Positions 41,418 to 48,965 of a stretch of 64,000 nucleotides of DNA are shown in pieces. The notes beneath the pieces were generated by a model, which saw nothing but the letters and a program-made list of their open reading frames with translations, had not been told where the DNA came from and made no database searches. The position numbers and the translations under genes were made by a program. Each line of letters begins with the position of its first letter. Within the stretch, counting starts at the first letter, position 1. Source of the stretch: Gammaproteobacteria bacterium 45_16_T64 (GTDB lineage Bacteria; Pseudomonadota; Gammaproteobacteria; Pseudomonadales; Ketobacteraceae); NCBI GenBank assembly GCA_002162955.1, contig MABD01000026.1, forward strand, positions 1-64,000, written 5' to 3'.

Positions 41418-42432
41418 GAGACATATCCTTGCTGGTTGTTTTGCCTGTAGCGTTTACTAGCTGAAGTAAGTCAATTTCTGTTTCGGATACACGCCTGCCG
41501 ATTGCCGCGCGTTCCATGGAACGTATTTTTCCGGTAAGGTGACTAAAGCACTGGAAAAGACAAATAACGCCCCATTTTAACGTGCCAAATATCTCCCAAA
41601 AGTGAATGGCCGCCTCATCTATCTCAACGTCGTTTTGTTTCCGGTAGGTTTGGTAGAACTCGTCTCTTTTACCGAACCCACCTATGGGATTGTGGGGGTT
41701 GCCAAAGCGCCAGGAATTGACACATAACCAGCCGATATCTTCCATTGGGTCACCTATATGCGTGAGCTCCCAATCAAGTATTCCGCAAATACCTTGTCTA
41801 TCCACCATGAAATTCCCATGTCGGAAATCACCGTGAACCAGGGCGGGAGTGACCGAGCGGGGAATGTGCTCTCTTAACCAGCAAAAGGCGACGTCAAAGA
41901 CAGGTTGGTATTGCTCATAAGAACGGTAGAGATTAAAGAGCTCTTCTACCTGAGCTGTGGCGGTAAGGTTAGGCAAAGGGGGCAGGGTATCAAGCGGTGT
42001 TGTATGGATGCGTGCTAGTAACGTGCCACACTGCGCGGTCATATGTTCTCGTGCCACCGAAAAGGTATCTTGTTTTAGGATTTTCTGAGGAATACTCTCG
42101 CCCTCGATTCGATCCATTACATAGCCATGTCCAAGCTGATCGATCTCCTCCAAAATGAAACGCACTCTTGGTGCGATAACACCGTTAGCCACCGCTGCTT
42201 GCTGCACTAATGCTTCGGTCTTTTTGGAGACGGCGGTTGAAATGTTCTCATCCAGGGCAAGTCGCCGCAAAATGAGCGGTTGTTCCCCCTGCTCAGTGAT
42301 GACGTCAAATTTCCACGTGTCAGCGGATGAACCGGCAGTAAGGGGTTGTAGATCACGAATAGATGCTGTGGGGTGAAGGTATCGCCGAACGCTGGAAGTT
42401 AATGATGCTTTGAAGGTAGAGGAGTGTGGCAT
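41407..42432 (-). CDS. APH-family phosphotransferase (ACAD10/LvaA-like hydroxyacyl-CoA kinase candidate)
   Basis: The 341-residue protein has the aminoglycoside phosphotransferase/ACAD10 fold: a nucleotide-binding lobe with LILRRLALDENI, GYVMDRIEGESIPQ, and the catalytic loop LVHGDFRHGNFMVD followed by ILDWELTHIGDPMEDIGWL. HGD(x)4N and DWE are the catalytic and magnesium sites. Members near acyl-CoA genes phosphorylate 4-hydroxyacyl-CoA. The DUF6285 gene overlaps its end. A 14-bp hairpin covers its start codon and an operator of the locus lies 53 nt upstream. No acyl-CoA dehydrogenase partner is encoded nearby. Confidence 0.88.
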   Translation of the reverse strand: MPHSSTFKASLTSSVRRYLHPTASIRDLQPLTAGSSADTWKFDVITEQGEQPLILRRLALDENISTAVSKKTEALVQQAAVANGVIAPRVRFILEEIDQLGHGYVMDRIEGESIPQKILKQDTFSVAREHMTAQCGTLLARIHTTPLDTLPPLPNLTATAQVEELFNLYRSYEQYQPVFDVAFCWLREHIPRSVTPALVHGDFRHGNFMVDRQGICGILDWELTHIGDPMEDIGWLCVNSWRFGNPHNPIGGFGKRDEFYQTYRKQNDVEIDEAAIHFWEIFGTLKWGVICLFQCFSHLTGKIRSMERAAIGRRVSETEIDLLQLVNATGKTTSKDMSHAI

Positions 42433-42466
42433 GTTGAGATTTTCCGTCGGGAGAAAATCTCAACAT
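42431..42466 (-). promoter_or_regulatory. 14-bp leader hairpin overlapping the kinase start codon
   Basis: ATGTTGAGATTTTC (42431-42444) and GAAAATCTCAACAT (42453-42466) are perfect complements with an 8-nt loop. On the minus-strand mRNA the AU of the AUG start closes the stem, and no Shine-Dalgarno is free between. It could restrain translation of the kinase or define a very short leader. The sequence shows the structure; function is inferred. Confidence 0.6.
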
Positions 42467-42484
42467 AGCATGGCCCCTGATCAA

Positions 42485-42503
42485 GGACAACAATGTTGAC
42501 TAA
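42485..42503. promoter_or_regulatory. operator 4 of the catabolic regulon
   Basis: GGACAACAATGTTGACTAA lies 53 nt upstream of the kinase start. It matches the copy at 36821 at 15 of 19 positions, with one change in the dyad core (GACAAC-AAT-GTTGAC). It probably controls the kinase/DUF6285 operon. Confidence 0.65.
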
Positions 42504-42576
42504 TTGTGAGTGGGTGTAATACTTGCCGTTCCGACGGTTTTGTCGCGTTTTTAATAATAATTTCTGTATTAGAACG

Positions 42577-42954
42577 CTAGCCAATCAATTGCCGAGCAAG
42601 TACGCCGCAGCCTAGTACCATAAGCAAGTAGGTGACGGCGGCAGTGACCTGACGTAGCTTGAAGAGTAAGCCAATCATGCTCCAGGCATGGGCAATACGT
42701 ACGAGTATAAAATTGAAGGCAAGAAATGCCACTAGCCCTTTGTCTGTGTCACCAAGATCTAAGGCGAGCACGAGGAGGGCAAAAGGTATAACAAATTCCA
42801 ATGCGTTACCATGGGATCGTATTGCTGCACGTAAGGTTTTACTACCACCGTCCCCATTACCTATTTTTTCTGTCATACGCACACGTGAGACGTTCATTGC
42901 TAGGATAGTAAGCAAGAGCACACAGCAAATAACGTAAAGATTAAAGATGACCAT
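42577..42954 (-). CDS. MAPEG-family membrane protein
   Basis: The 125-residue protein has four hydrophobic segments and the MAPEG pattern: an N-terminal helix, VRMTEKIGNGDGG, then LRAAIRSHGNALEFVIPFAL and AHAWSMIG. Small bacterial MAPEG proteins (YecN-like) are of unclear function; eukaryotic members conjugate glutathione to hydrophobic electrophiles. It lies upstream of the kinase operon in the same direction, but with 144 nt including an operator between. It has no copy of the palindrome directly upstream. Confidence 0.85.
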   Translation of the reverse strand: MVIFNLYVICCVLLLTILAMNVSRVRMTEKIGNGDGGSKTLRAAIRSHGNALEFVIPFALLVLALDLGDTDKGLVAFLAFNFILVRIAHAWSMIGLLFKLRQVTAAVTYLLMVLGCGVLARQLIG

Positions 42955-43086
42955 GGAGGGGTTCCTATGCTGTTAGTGTTGAGGTAAAGAGCATAGTAGA
43001 GCGATGTGGCTAGATGCACCAGAGCTTAAAAAGTCAGCTGGCGGTTCCAAATACGACAAAATGGTCATAATGTTAGGTCAAGCGAT

Positions 43087-43110
43087 AGGCGGCTCTCAGA
43101 GGAGCCGCCT
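43087..43110 (-). terminator. 9-bp GC-rich hairpin, terminator of the leftward envelope operon
   Basis: AGGCGGCTC (43087-43095) and GAGCCGCCT (43102-43110) pair perfectly around a 6-nt loop, 10 nt past the stop of the leftward Tat protein gene. The minus strand has no long T tract after it, so efficiency is uncertain. Confidence 0.6.
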
Positions 43111-43120
43111 TTATGGGCAT

Positions 43121-44752
43121 TTAGGTAATGATAGATTCAAAAACAGCTAAGTCATCAATGACGGCGCTGGAACCTAAATCTGAGATGCTGCTGTCATTAC
43201 CAAAATAGGCAGAATCAAAGAAATTACCTTCTTCACCGTGTAATGCCATGTAGTTCAGCACAATGGTTTGAGATAACAGGTTTACGTTATTGGCTGCAAC
43301 ACTGGAGCTGGTTTGTACCGCACCGTTGGCATCCATATATCCGATTTGTAAGTTTTGTAGCGTACCGTTGGGATCTGCTTGCCTTGGTACAGGTTTGCCG
43401 TTCGGGTTATAGACGAGGAAAAATGCGCCTCCGGTTGATGAGTTATCGCCGGTCCAGACGCCTTTGTTACGCCCAGCATCTGAGGTGTCGATGGTGCCAT
43501 TACTCGATAGTGAACCATCGGAGTAAACATACATCATCAATGGTTTACCCGCTTGACGAGCGTACTCCAAACAGGCCCCCATACAGCGTCCGGCGCGTTC
43601 ATCTCGAATCTCTCCAGTGGCACGCTCCCCGGTGTGGTAGTCGTATCCGCCCATTGTCACGGTGCCTGCACCAGCCCGGCCGTCGATGACTAACTTCATG
43701 ACCGAGCCGGTTTTTCTAAATTCGCTATCGCTATCCCATTCGGCTTGACTGAATATACCGCTGTCACCCACGATACGCTCATCTTGTGAGGGGTCCAGTA
43801 CAGATGGGCCGTCTTGGAAGTCATCAGCAACAACGGCACTTTTCAGGTAGCTACAGTAGACTTTTGATTGGGATTCGCTGGTAATCAACCGTGACGCCGG
43901 ATTGTAATTATAGAGGCCGTCTAACTTGGCCTTACTTAAACGGGTGATGCTTTCCATTACCGCAACGGCATCGCCACCAAGAAGTTCGGTTAATTGGCCG
44001 GTATCCACTAGGCCTGTCGCGTCAGAAGGTCGGTCAATTTTGGTTGGGCGTAATACAGGTACCTCCAGGTTTGCCGCCAATTCAATCATCTTGCTGGGAG
44101 CCATGGAGTTCCCCCCAGACTCGCTGCTTCGGGAGCCGATGTTAGCTAATAGTGACCCCCGAGCCCCCGCCACCCCAATACCGTACATTGGGTTGTGTGG
44201 GTTGTTACCCGTATCATTATCTGATCGAGAGGGGATAACCGCGCCGTTAACATTGTCTGCAGTGCCAGCAGTCAAGCTCTGATTAATGCCTCGTAGAAAG
44301 CCACTGTCTGAATGAAACGCTAATCCCAACGATTGATCGATAGAATCGGTTGAGTTGTTAATGGCATCGGGTAGGCCAGGAATACGGTCCCCTGGCAGGC
44401 CATGACGGCTATAACCCGAAGTATTAAGTAGGTCGAGTTGTCCGCCCTGCTTGCCGATGAGTACGTTAGAGCCTGAAATATTGGCTCCTCCGGCTAAATC
44501 AAAACAGATAAAGGGGATCTTGCCCGTACCATCCTGGATATTACACAGGCCAGTGGTGTCGGCTTCGAGGTCGTTGGCCAATTGTGCAATAACATTTTCC
44601 GGGGTGAACATATTTAATGTCGACGCGCCAATTACAGTTCCGGCACCAGCCATAAAGCCCTGACTGATAAACTCTCGACGGGTGCGAGGACGTCTATGAT
44701 CTGGGTGGAACAATGGAGCGTCTGGTGATAAAGGTTGATTAGTTTTTTTCAT
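43121..44752 (-). CDS. Tat-exported DUF1501-like protein
   Basis: The 543-residue protein starts at ATG 44752 behind GAGG. A twin-arginine signal (R25-R26 in TRREFISQG, then a hydrophobic GFMAGAGTVIGASTL) predicts export of a folded protein. The body has Gly-rich strands (FICFDLAGGANISGSNVLIGK, MGGYDYHTGE) that fit the alkaline-phosphatase-like DUF1501 family, though a clear metal set was not recognised. It is the third gene of a leftward operon with the CxxCH protein and the LamG cytochrome lipoprotein. DUF1501 genes of this kind often pair with DUF1800/heme genes in other bacteria. Confidence 0.8.
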   Translation of the reverse strand: MKKTNQPLSPDAPLFHPDHRRPRTRREFISQGFMAGAGTVIGASTLNMFTPENVIAQLANDLEADTTGLCNIQDGTGKIPFICFDLAGGANISGSNVLIGKQGGQLDLLNTSGYSRHGLPGDRIPGLPDAINNSTDSIDQSLGLAFHSDSGFLRGINQSLTAGTADNVNGAVIPSRSDNDTGNNPHNPMYGIGVAGARGSLLANIGSRSSESGGNSMAPSKMIELAANLEVPVLRPTKIDRPSDATGLVDTGQLTELLGGDAVAVMESITRLSKAKLDGLYNYNPASRLITSESQSKVYCSYLKSAVVADDFQDGPSVLDPSQDERIVGDSGIFSQAEWDSDSEFRKTGSVMKLVIDGRAGAGTVTMGGYDYHTGERATGEIRDERAGRCMGACLEYARQAGKPLMMYVYSDGSLSSNGTIDTSDAGRNKGVWTGDNSSTGGAFFLVYNPNGKPVPRQADPNGTLQNLQIGYMDANGAVQTSSSVAANNVNLLSQTIVLNYMALHGEEGNFFDSAYFGNDSSISDLGSSAVIDDLAVFESIIT

Positions 44753-44784
44753 CTTAATTGCCTCAATATTTCTCAGTCGCTCAA

Positions 44785-47403
44785 TTATTGGATTAGCATC
44801 GCAGCGCTAGCAGCGGTCGATGCACACATAGCTTTGACGATAGTTTCTGTTCGCGTGGTACTGCAGTCGCTGCTGCAGTCGATTAGTCCACTACGACCAG
44901 TGACGCCATCCAATAGTTCTCCCAAAGAGGTTGATAGATCTGCTGCGGTGAGGTTCGTGTCGTCGCTTGTATCAGACATATGATTCAAAAGGGGCACATA
45001 TATAGCGTCCCGTTTTGCTGTGCTATCAAATGCATCGTCTGGCGTTTCGTTAAAGTTAAATGCGGGGAAATAGGCGTCGCGTTTAGCGGTGTCATCGACT
45101 AATTCACTGCAGTACAGCATGGCTAATTGTGCAATTGCCATTTGTTGAGCAGCAACAAAGTCCGTAATTGCCTCATCAACGGGTAGTTGTTGTTTCACCG
45201 TGTCATAGAGTGCAGCAATAGAGCTGGTCGTAGAGGGAACGGTTGTCATTGTTTCCAATGATGCATTGATTTCTTCAAATGTACGTACTCCTGATAGTTC
45301 GCTTATCGTGCTAGCAATAGGGTCAGCAAGCGTGAGAGATGTAGGGTCAGTGTAAACCCCTGGATTACCTGCTAGCTCACCAAATGCTAAGAAGAATTGA
45401 TCCGAATCAGGCCCGTTCTGCTGATTAATGATCGTACCAATATTCGATAGAATTTGGCGATCAGCGGTGACGGTAGTGTCCAGTTTCTGGAAGCCTTGGC
45501 CTGTTGCTGCCACTTCTCCATTAATGCCAAGTCGCATATCTTTTAAACTGAAAGAAAAAGTACTGGGCGTAGGCGCTGTTTCTGCCGTACAAGCTTCTGC
45601 TACACCAGCCCCTGCCGCCTTTTGTTCGTACAAACGTGCGAAGTAAGGTTGGTTAAATAGGTAGCTATAACTATCATATTCTGCCGCCTCAAAGACAACA
45701 AAGCTATCCCAACAATCATCTAAACCCACTAGGTCGGTAACATTGAAGAGCAGCAAGAATTTTTGTCCCACACCGGCTTCAAAGTTCTGCGTAATCTCCT
45801 CCTGAGACAAGGCTTGATTATGAATAGTAACCATCCTCACAACACCCAACCACGTGAAATCCACATCGGCGGTACCTAGAATAAACTGATAGCTGTTGCT
45901 CCAGTCGTTAATTGAGGTACCAGGTGCAGGATCTACATCGGTGGTGTATTCACCATTAACATAAATTCTTCTGCCATTGGTTTGATCGTAGGTGACAACG
46001 ATATGCTGAAGAGTGGCTTGTAAGCGCTCATCGGCATCCGCTGTTGAGAGCGCAGGGCTACCAGTTTCATTGCTATTTTCACTACGATGGAGGAAGTCAT
46101 AATTATATTGGGTTTGGCCCAATAAGAAGTTGGCATTATCATCACCCGCAGAATAGCTGATAATACGCGCTGGACCTTCTTGAGTGACATTGTTTGGCGC
46201 TAGCCAAGCTTCGATACTGTATTGGGCTGTATCTGCGATCTTGTTATAGAGTTTGCTACTGCTGCTCGTCGTTGCTTGGGCTCGGCCTCCGGCGAGGTTG
46301 ATTCCCCAGCCTCCAACCCAGCTGACATCGCCAGCAAATTGCAAATCCATCAGTGGTTCAATACCGCTGGTGTCTCTAGAGGATGATCCAGAGCCTTCTT
46401 TAAATTCCCAGCGTGCAATCATTGCTGTTTCATGGCGGCCGCCCGTATTAGCAGGCAAACCATCAACACCAAGTTGTACACCTTTACTGATTTCAAGGGC
46501 TGGGTCTACCTCTTGTGCGACGATACCTGTGGCAATTGTCTTAATTGCATTCAACAAGTCGGTTGCATCTGAAGTACAGCTGGCGGACCAGCAATTATGA
46601 CTCTCACTGCGCAAACGAACCACGATTCTTGATAGGGCTGCGTTGAGGCTACGGTCTTCATCTTCTAAGTCGATTTTGCTTCTTATGGCATCGTAGGAAT
46701 CTGCTTCTGATGCTACGGCAAAAAATGGTGACTGTGCATCATCTGCGGTTTCTATATGACAGCCAGCACAGTTATCGGTTAATAACGTGTGTAGCGTCGA
46801 ATAGCCAGTGGGAATAGAATCGGTAGGCAGTATTTTTGCATCGTCGACTTCGTGAACTTCCGGGGCGACAAGCTGCACAACGTTACTAACGGATCCGTTA
46901 CTGGCAGTAGCCCAGTTGGTAATCCATTGTGTCATATCTGCGGCACAGTCGTCAGGAGAGTCGGTCCAACAGTTATGCCCACTTTGGACTTGTGTAACCA
47001 TTAGAGAGCTACTGGGGGATTCAAGGTTTCTTACCCCTAGGGCTGCATTGTAAGCAAGGTTGACATCGTCGTCGCGGGCAAACATCGGCGAGTTACCTAC
47101 ACCGGGGCTATGACAGCTTCCACACCGATCTTCATCGACAACATTGGCCCATACGTTATTCATAAAGGCTCTAACATCGTCATTCGCGGGCTGCGGTTTT
47201 GATTCTGATGTATTGTATTGTTGGAGCGATGAGAGTTCATCTTCCTGACCAGTGGACCCGTTGTTAGAGCCACCGTCACCTTCGGTTGTGTCTTCTCCAG
47301 TACCACCGCTACCACAGGCGGCAAGAAAGAGACTGAATACCACGATCGTCAAAGAACGCAGTAGCGAGGATAATGCTGGGTTATTGTGTAGAGTAATCAT
47401 CAT
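44785..47403 (-). CDS. LamG-domain lipoprotein with two c-type heme motifs
   Basis: The start is set at ATG 47403, 4 nt past the stop of the upstream gene and with GGAG ahead, giving 872 residues; a longer frame to 47496 overlaps that gene. The lipobox is LAAC (C30). Two CxxCH motifs follow, CGSCH (94-98) and CAGCH (212-216), in heme-type repeats with CW...C pairs nearby. Residues ~330-530 form a LamG/concanavalin-like domain (ARWEFKEGSG, YSIEAWLAPNN, TLQHIVVTYDQTNGRRIYVNG). The C-terminal ~330 residues are helical and unknown. It would be surface exposed or periplasmic and carry two hemes. Confidence 0.83.
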   Translation of the reverse strand: MMITLHNNPALSSLLRSLTIVVFSLFLAACGSGGTGEDTTEGDGGSNNGSTGQEDELSSLQQYNTSESKPQPANDDVRAFMNNVWANVVDEDRCGSCHSPGVGNSPMFARDDDVNLAYNAALGVRNLESPSSSLMVTQVQSGHNCWTDSPDDCAADMTQWITNWATASNGSVSNVVQLVAPEVHEVDDAKILPTDSIPTGYSTLHTLLTDNCAGCHIETADDAQSPFFAVASEADSYDAIRSKIDLEDEDRSLNAALSRIVVRLRSESHNCWSASCTSDATDLLNAIKTIATGIVAQEVDPALEISKGVQLGVDGLPANTGGRHETAMIARWEFKEGSGSSSRDTSGIEPLMDLQFAGDVSWVGGWGINLAGGRAQATTSSSSKLYNKIADTAQYSIEAWLAPNNVTQEGPARIISYSAGDDNANFLLGQTQYNYDFLHRSENSNETGSPALSTADADERLQATLQHIVVTYDQTNGRRIYVNGEYTTDVDPAPGTSINDWSNSYQFILGTADVDFTWLGVVRMVTIHNQALSQEEITQNFEAGVGQKFLLLFNVTDLVGLDDCWDSFVVFEAAEYDSYSYLFNQPYFARLYEQKAAGAGVAEACTAETAPTPSTFSFSLKDMRLGINGEVAATGQGFQKLDTTVTADRQILSNIGTIINQQNGPDSDQFFLAFGELAGNPGVYTDPTSLTLADPIASTISELSGVRTFEEINASLETMTTVPSTTSSIAALYDTVKQQLPVDEAITDFVAAQQMAIAQLAMLYCSELVDDTAKRDAYFPAFNFNETPDDAFDSTAKRDAIYVPLLNHMSDTSDDTNLTAADLSTSLGELLDGVTGRSGLIDCSSDCSTTRTETIVKAMCASTAASAAMLIQ

Positions 47404-47407
47404 TAGC

Positions 47408-48604
47408 CTACTCCTCATCCATACAGTACTGCGCAGAATCTGCGAATACATTTTTAATATTATGACTTGTCTTAAAACTGTCGACGAAGGTATCAAACTG
47501 GGTAAAATCGTCGGTAGTTGTCGGTTCTCGTAAGCAGACAGTCTTGAATACTTTCTTTACCTGGCATTGAGCAAATGCATCTGAGTGCGCAAGCTCAGTA
47601 TTCATGCTACTCGCACCAACACCTTCACCTGGTAAATCGGGGTCCCAACCAACCCAGCCATTGGGGCCTTCGCGCCAAAAATTGGTCCAATTATTGTTGG
47701 GAGTAATATAGCCGTAGGGGAAGTTATTAGCATTGATATGGTATTTAGCTTGCACTGAATCTTGGGTGTATTCGAGATGACCCTCTTCAGTACCTTCTTC
47801 TCCTGTCCATTCGTAATAGGCATAGGCTTGTGCCATGGGGTCCATGCCCGAGTGACAACCTAAGCAACCGTTCATAAAGAGTCGGCTATCACCACCTGGG
47901 CTTCGCGAGACGTCTTGACGGATGCGGCTGGGTGGGCGAGTGGTATCCTTTAGCTGCTCCATATCGTTGCAGAGGAAATTCAGTACAGTAAAACGAAACA
48001 TAGCTCTATTGGTGCCGGCGACAAAAAAGGCTTTGGCCGCGGCACGAGTTGTTAATACACCCGAGGTTGCGTTTGACGGCAAACCGGTAACGCTCGATTG
48101 TGTTGTGGAAGCAAACTTAGCTTCATCGGAGAGATCGATACCTTGGCTTTCTAGCGCTTCGTAATGTGCATTATCGTCATTGGAATAAGCTGGAAGTCCA
48201 TCGGCGGGGTCGATGCCGCGATAAATAATGTCTTCGGAAAGTACTCCCCGAAAATCCCTGTCGTCACGGATCATGCCGATCATTGTGGCGGTGAAATCGT
48301 TTAACGGCGCAAACACCGTTTGCTCCTCGTTAGTCCACGGCGTATACATATTCTTAAGCGTAACGTTATAGAAATTCTTATTGGTTAACGGAACAGCAAG
48401 TGCTGCGTCACGTAAACCGCTACTCGAGCCAGAAATGATCCCCACCATAGTAGCCAGTTCGGCTTCTGTAGGGGGAACACCTGCGATTCTATCGTGTATA
48501 CGTTTTGCTTGTTCTGATGGGCCCGCCATTGCGAGTGGGGGTGTCGCTAATGCGGATAGTAGTCCGATAGCGGCAAAGGTCTTAAAAGTTAAGGGCATGC
48601 TCAT
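47408..48604 (-). CDS. exported single-CxxCH protein
   Basis: The start is ATG 48604, 8 nt after AGGA, giving 398 residues; a frame open to 48676 is longer but has no site. A signal peptide ends near AMA (residue 27). The only heme motif is CLGCH (247-251) in GCLGCHSGMDPMAQAYAYYEW, the same pattern seen in planctomycete DUF1588/DUF1592 and related cytochrome domains. Other cysteines form possible disulfides (C212, C375, C385, C395). It is the first gene of the leftward three-gene operon. Function is unknown. Confidence 0.78.
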   Translation of the reverse strand: MSMPLTFKTFAAIGLLSALATPPLAMAGPSEQAKRIHDRIAGVPPTEAELATMVGIISGSSSGLRDAALAVPLTNKNFYNVTLKNMYTPWTNEEQTVFAPLNDFTATMIGMIRDDRDFRGVLSEDIIYRGIDPADGLPAYSNDDNAHYEALESQGIDLSDEAKFASTTQSSVTGLPSNATSGVLTTRAAAKAFFVAGTNRAMFRFTVLNFLCNDMEQLKDTTRPPSRIRQDVSRSPGGDSRLFMNGCLGCHSGMDPMAQAYAYYEWTGEEGTEEGHLEYTQDSVQAKYHINANNFPYGYITPNNNWTNFWREGPNGWVGWDPDLPGEGVGASSMNTELAHSDAFAQCQVKKVFKTVCLREPTTTDDFTQFDTFVDSFKTSHNIKNVFADSAQYCMDEE

Positions 48605-48965
48605 AATTAGAGTCCTGCATTTATTGCTAAACCTATTGATTAAGCCTGGGTCAAAGGTTGCTTTTTGTAGAGTCACGAATGCCTATTGTTTACATCAGTT
48701 CAGTCTAACATTCATTGTTATTAGAACTAACGTAAGGTTTTGGTTGAGGAGCCTCTCTCACAAGCCCATTGCAAAAACAATGAAGGAGTTAATTATTGAA
48801 GTTTCATCGTAATTTGCTGTACTCAACGTAATGCACACGAAGCGTCATGACATTGAGTACTAGTCTACCAATTGCTAAATAATGGTTTCGTGATTGTGAC
48901 CACAGAATAGACAGGCAATTTAAAGGGATAATCAGACCTGTGTTGCAAAAAAAGAGAAAAGGCCC
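48605..48965. other. 361-bp divergent promoter region of the redox cluster
   Basis: No gene is supported here. It lies between the leftward CxxCH-protein operon and the rightward hydrazine-synthase-alpha-like gene, so it must carry both promoters. The best symmetric element is GTACTCAA (48819-48826) with TTGAGTAC (48853-48860), an 8-bp dyad 26 nt apart. Confidence 0.5.

Noticed and set aside
48819-48860. GTACTCAA/TTGAGTAC dyad as an operator
   Set aside because: The 26-nt spacing is long for one dimer site and no regulator gene is adjacent; mentioned only as a region note.
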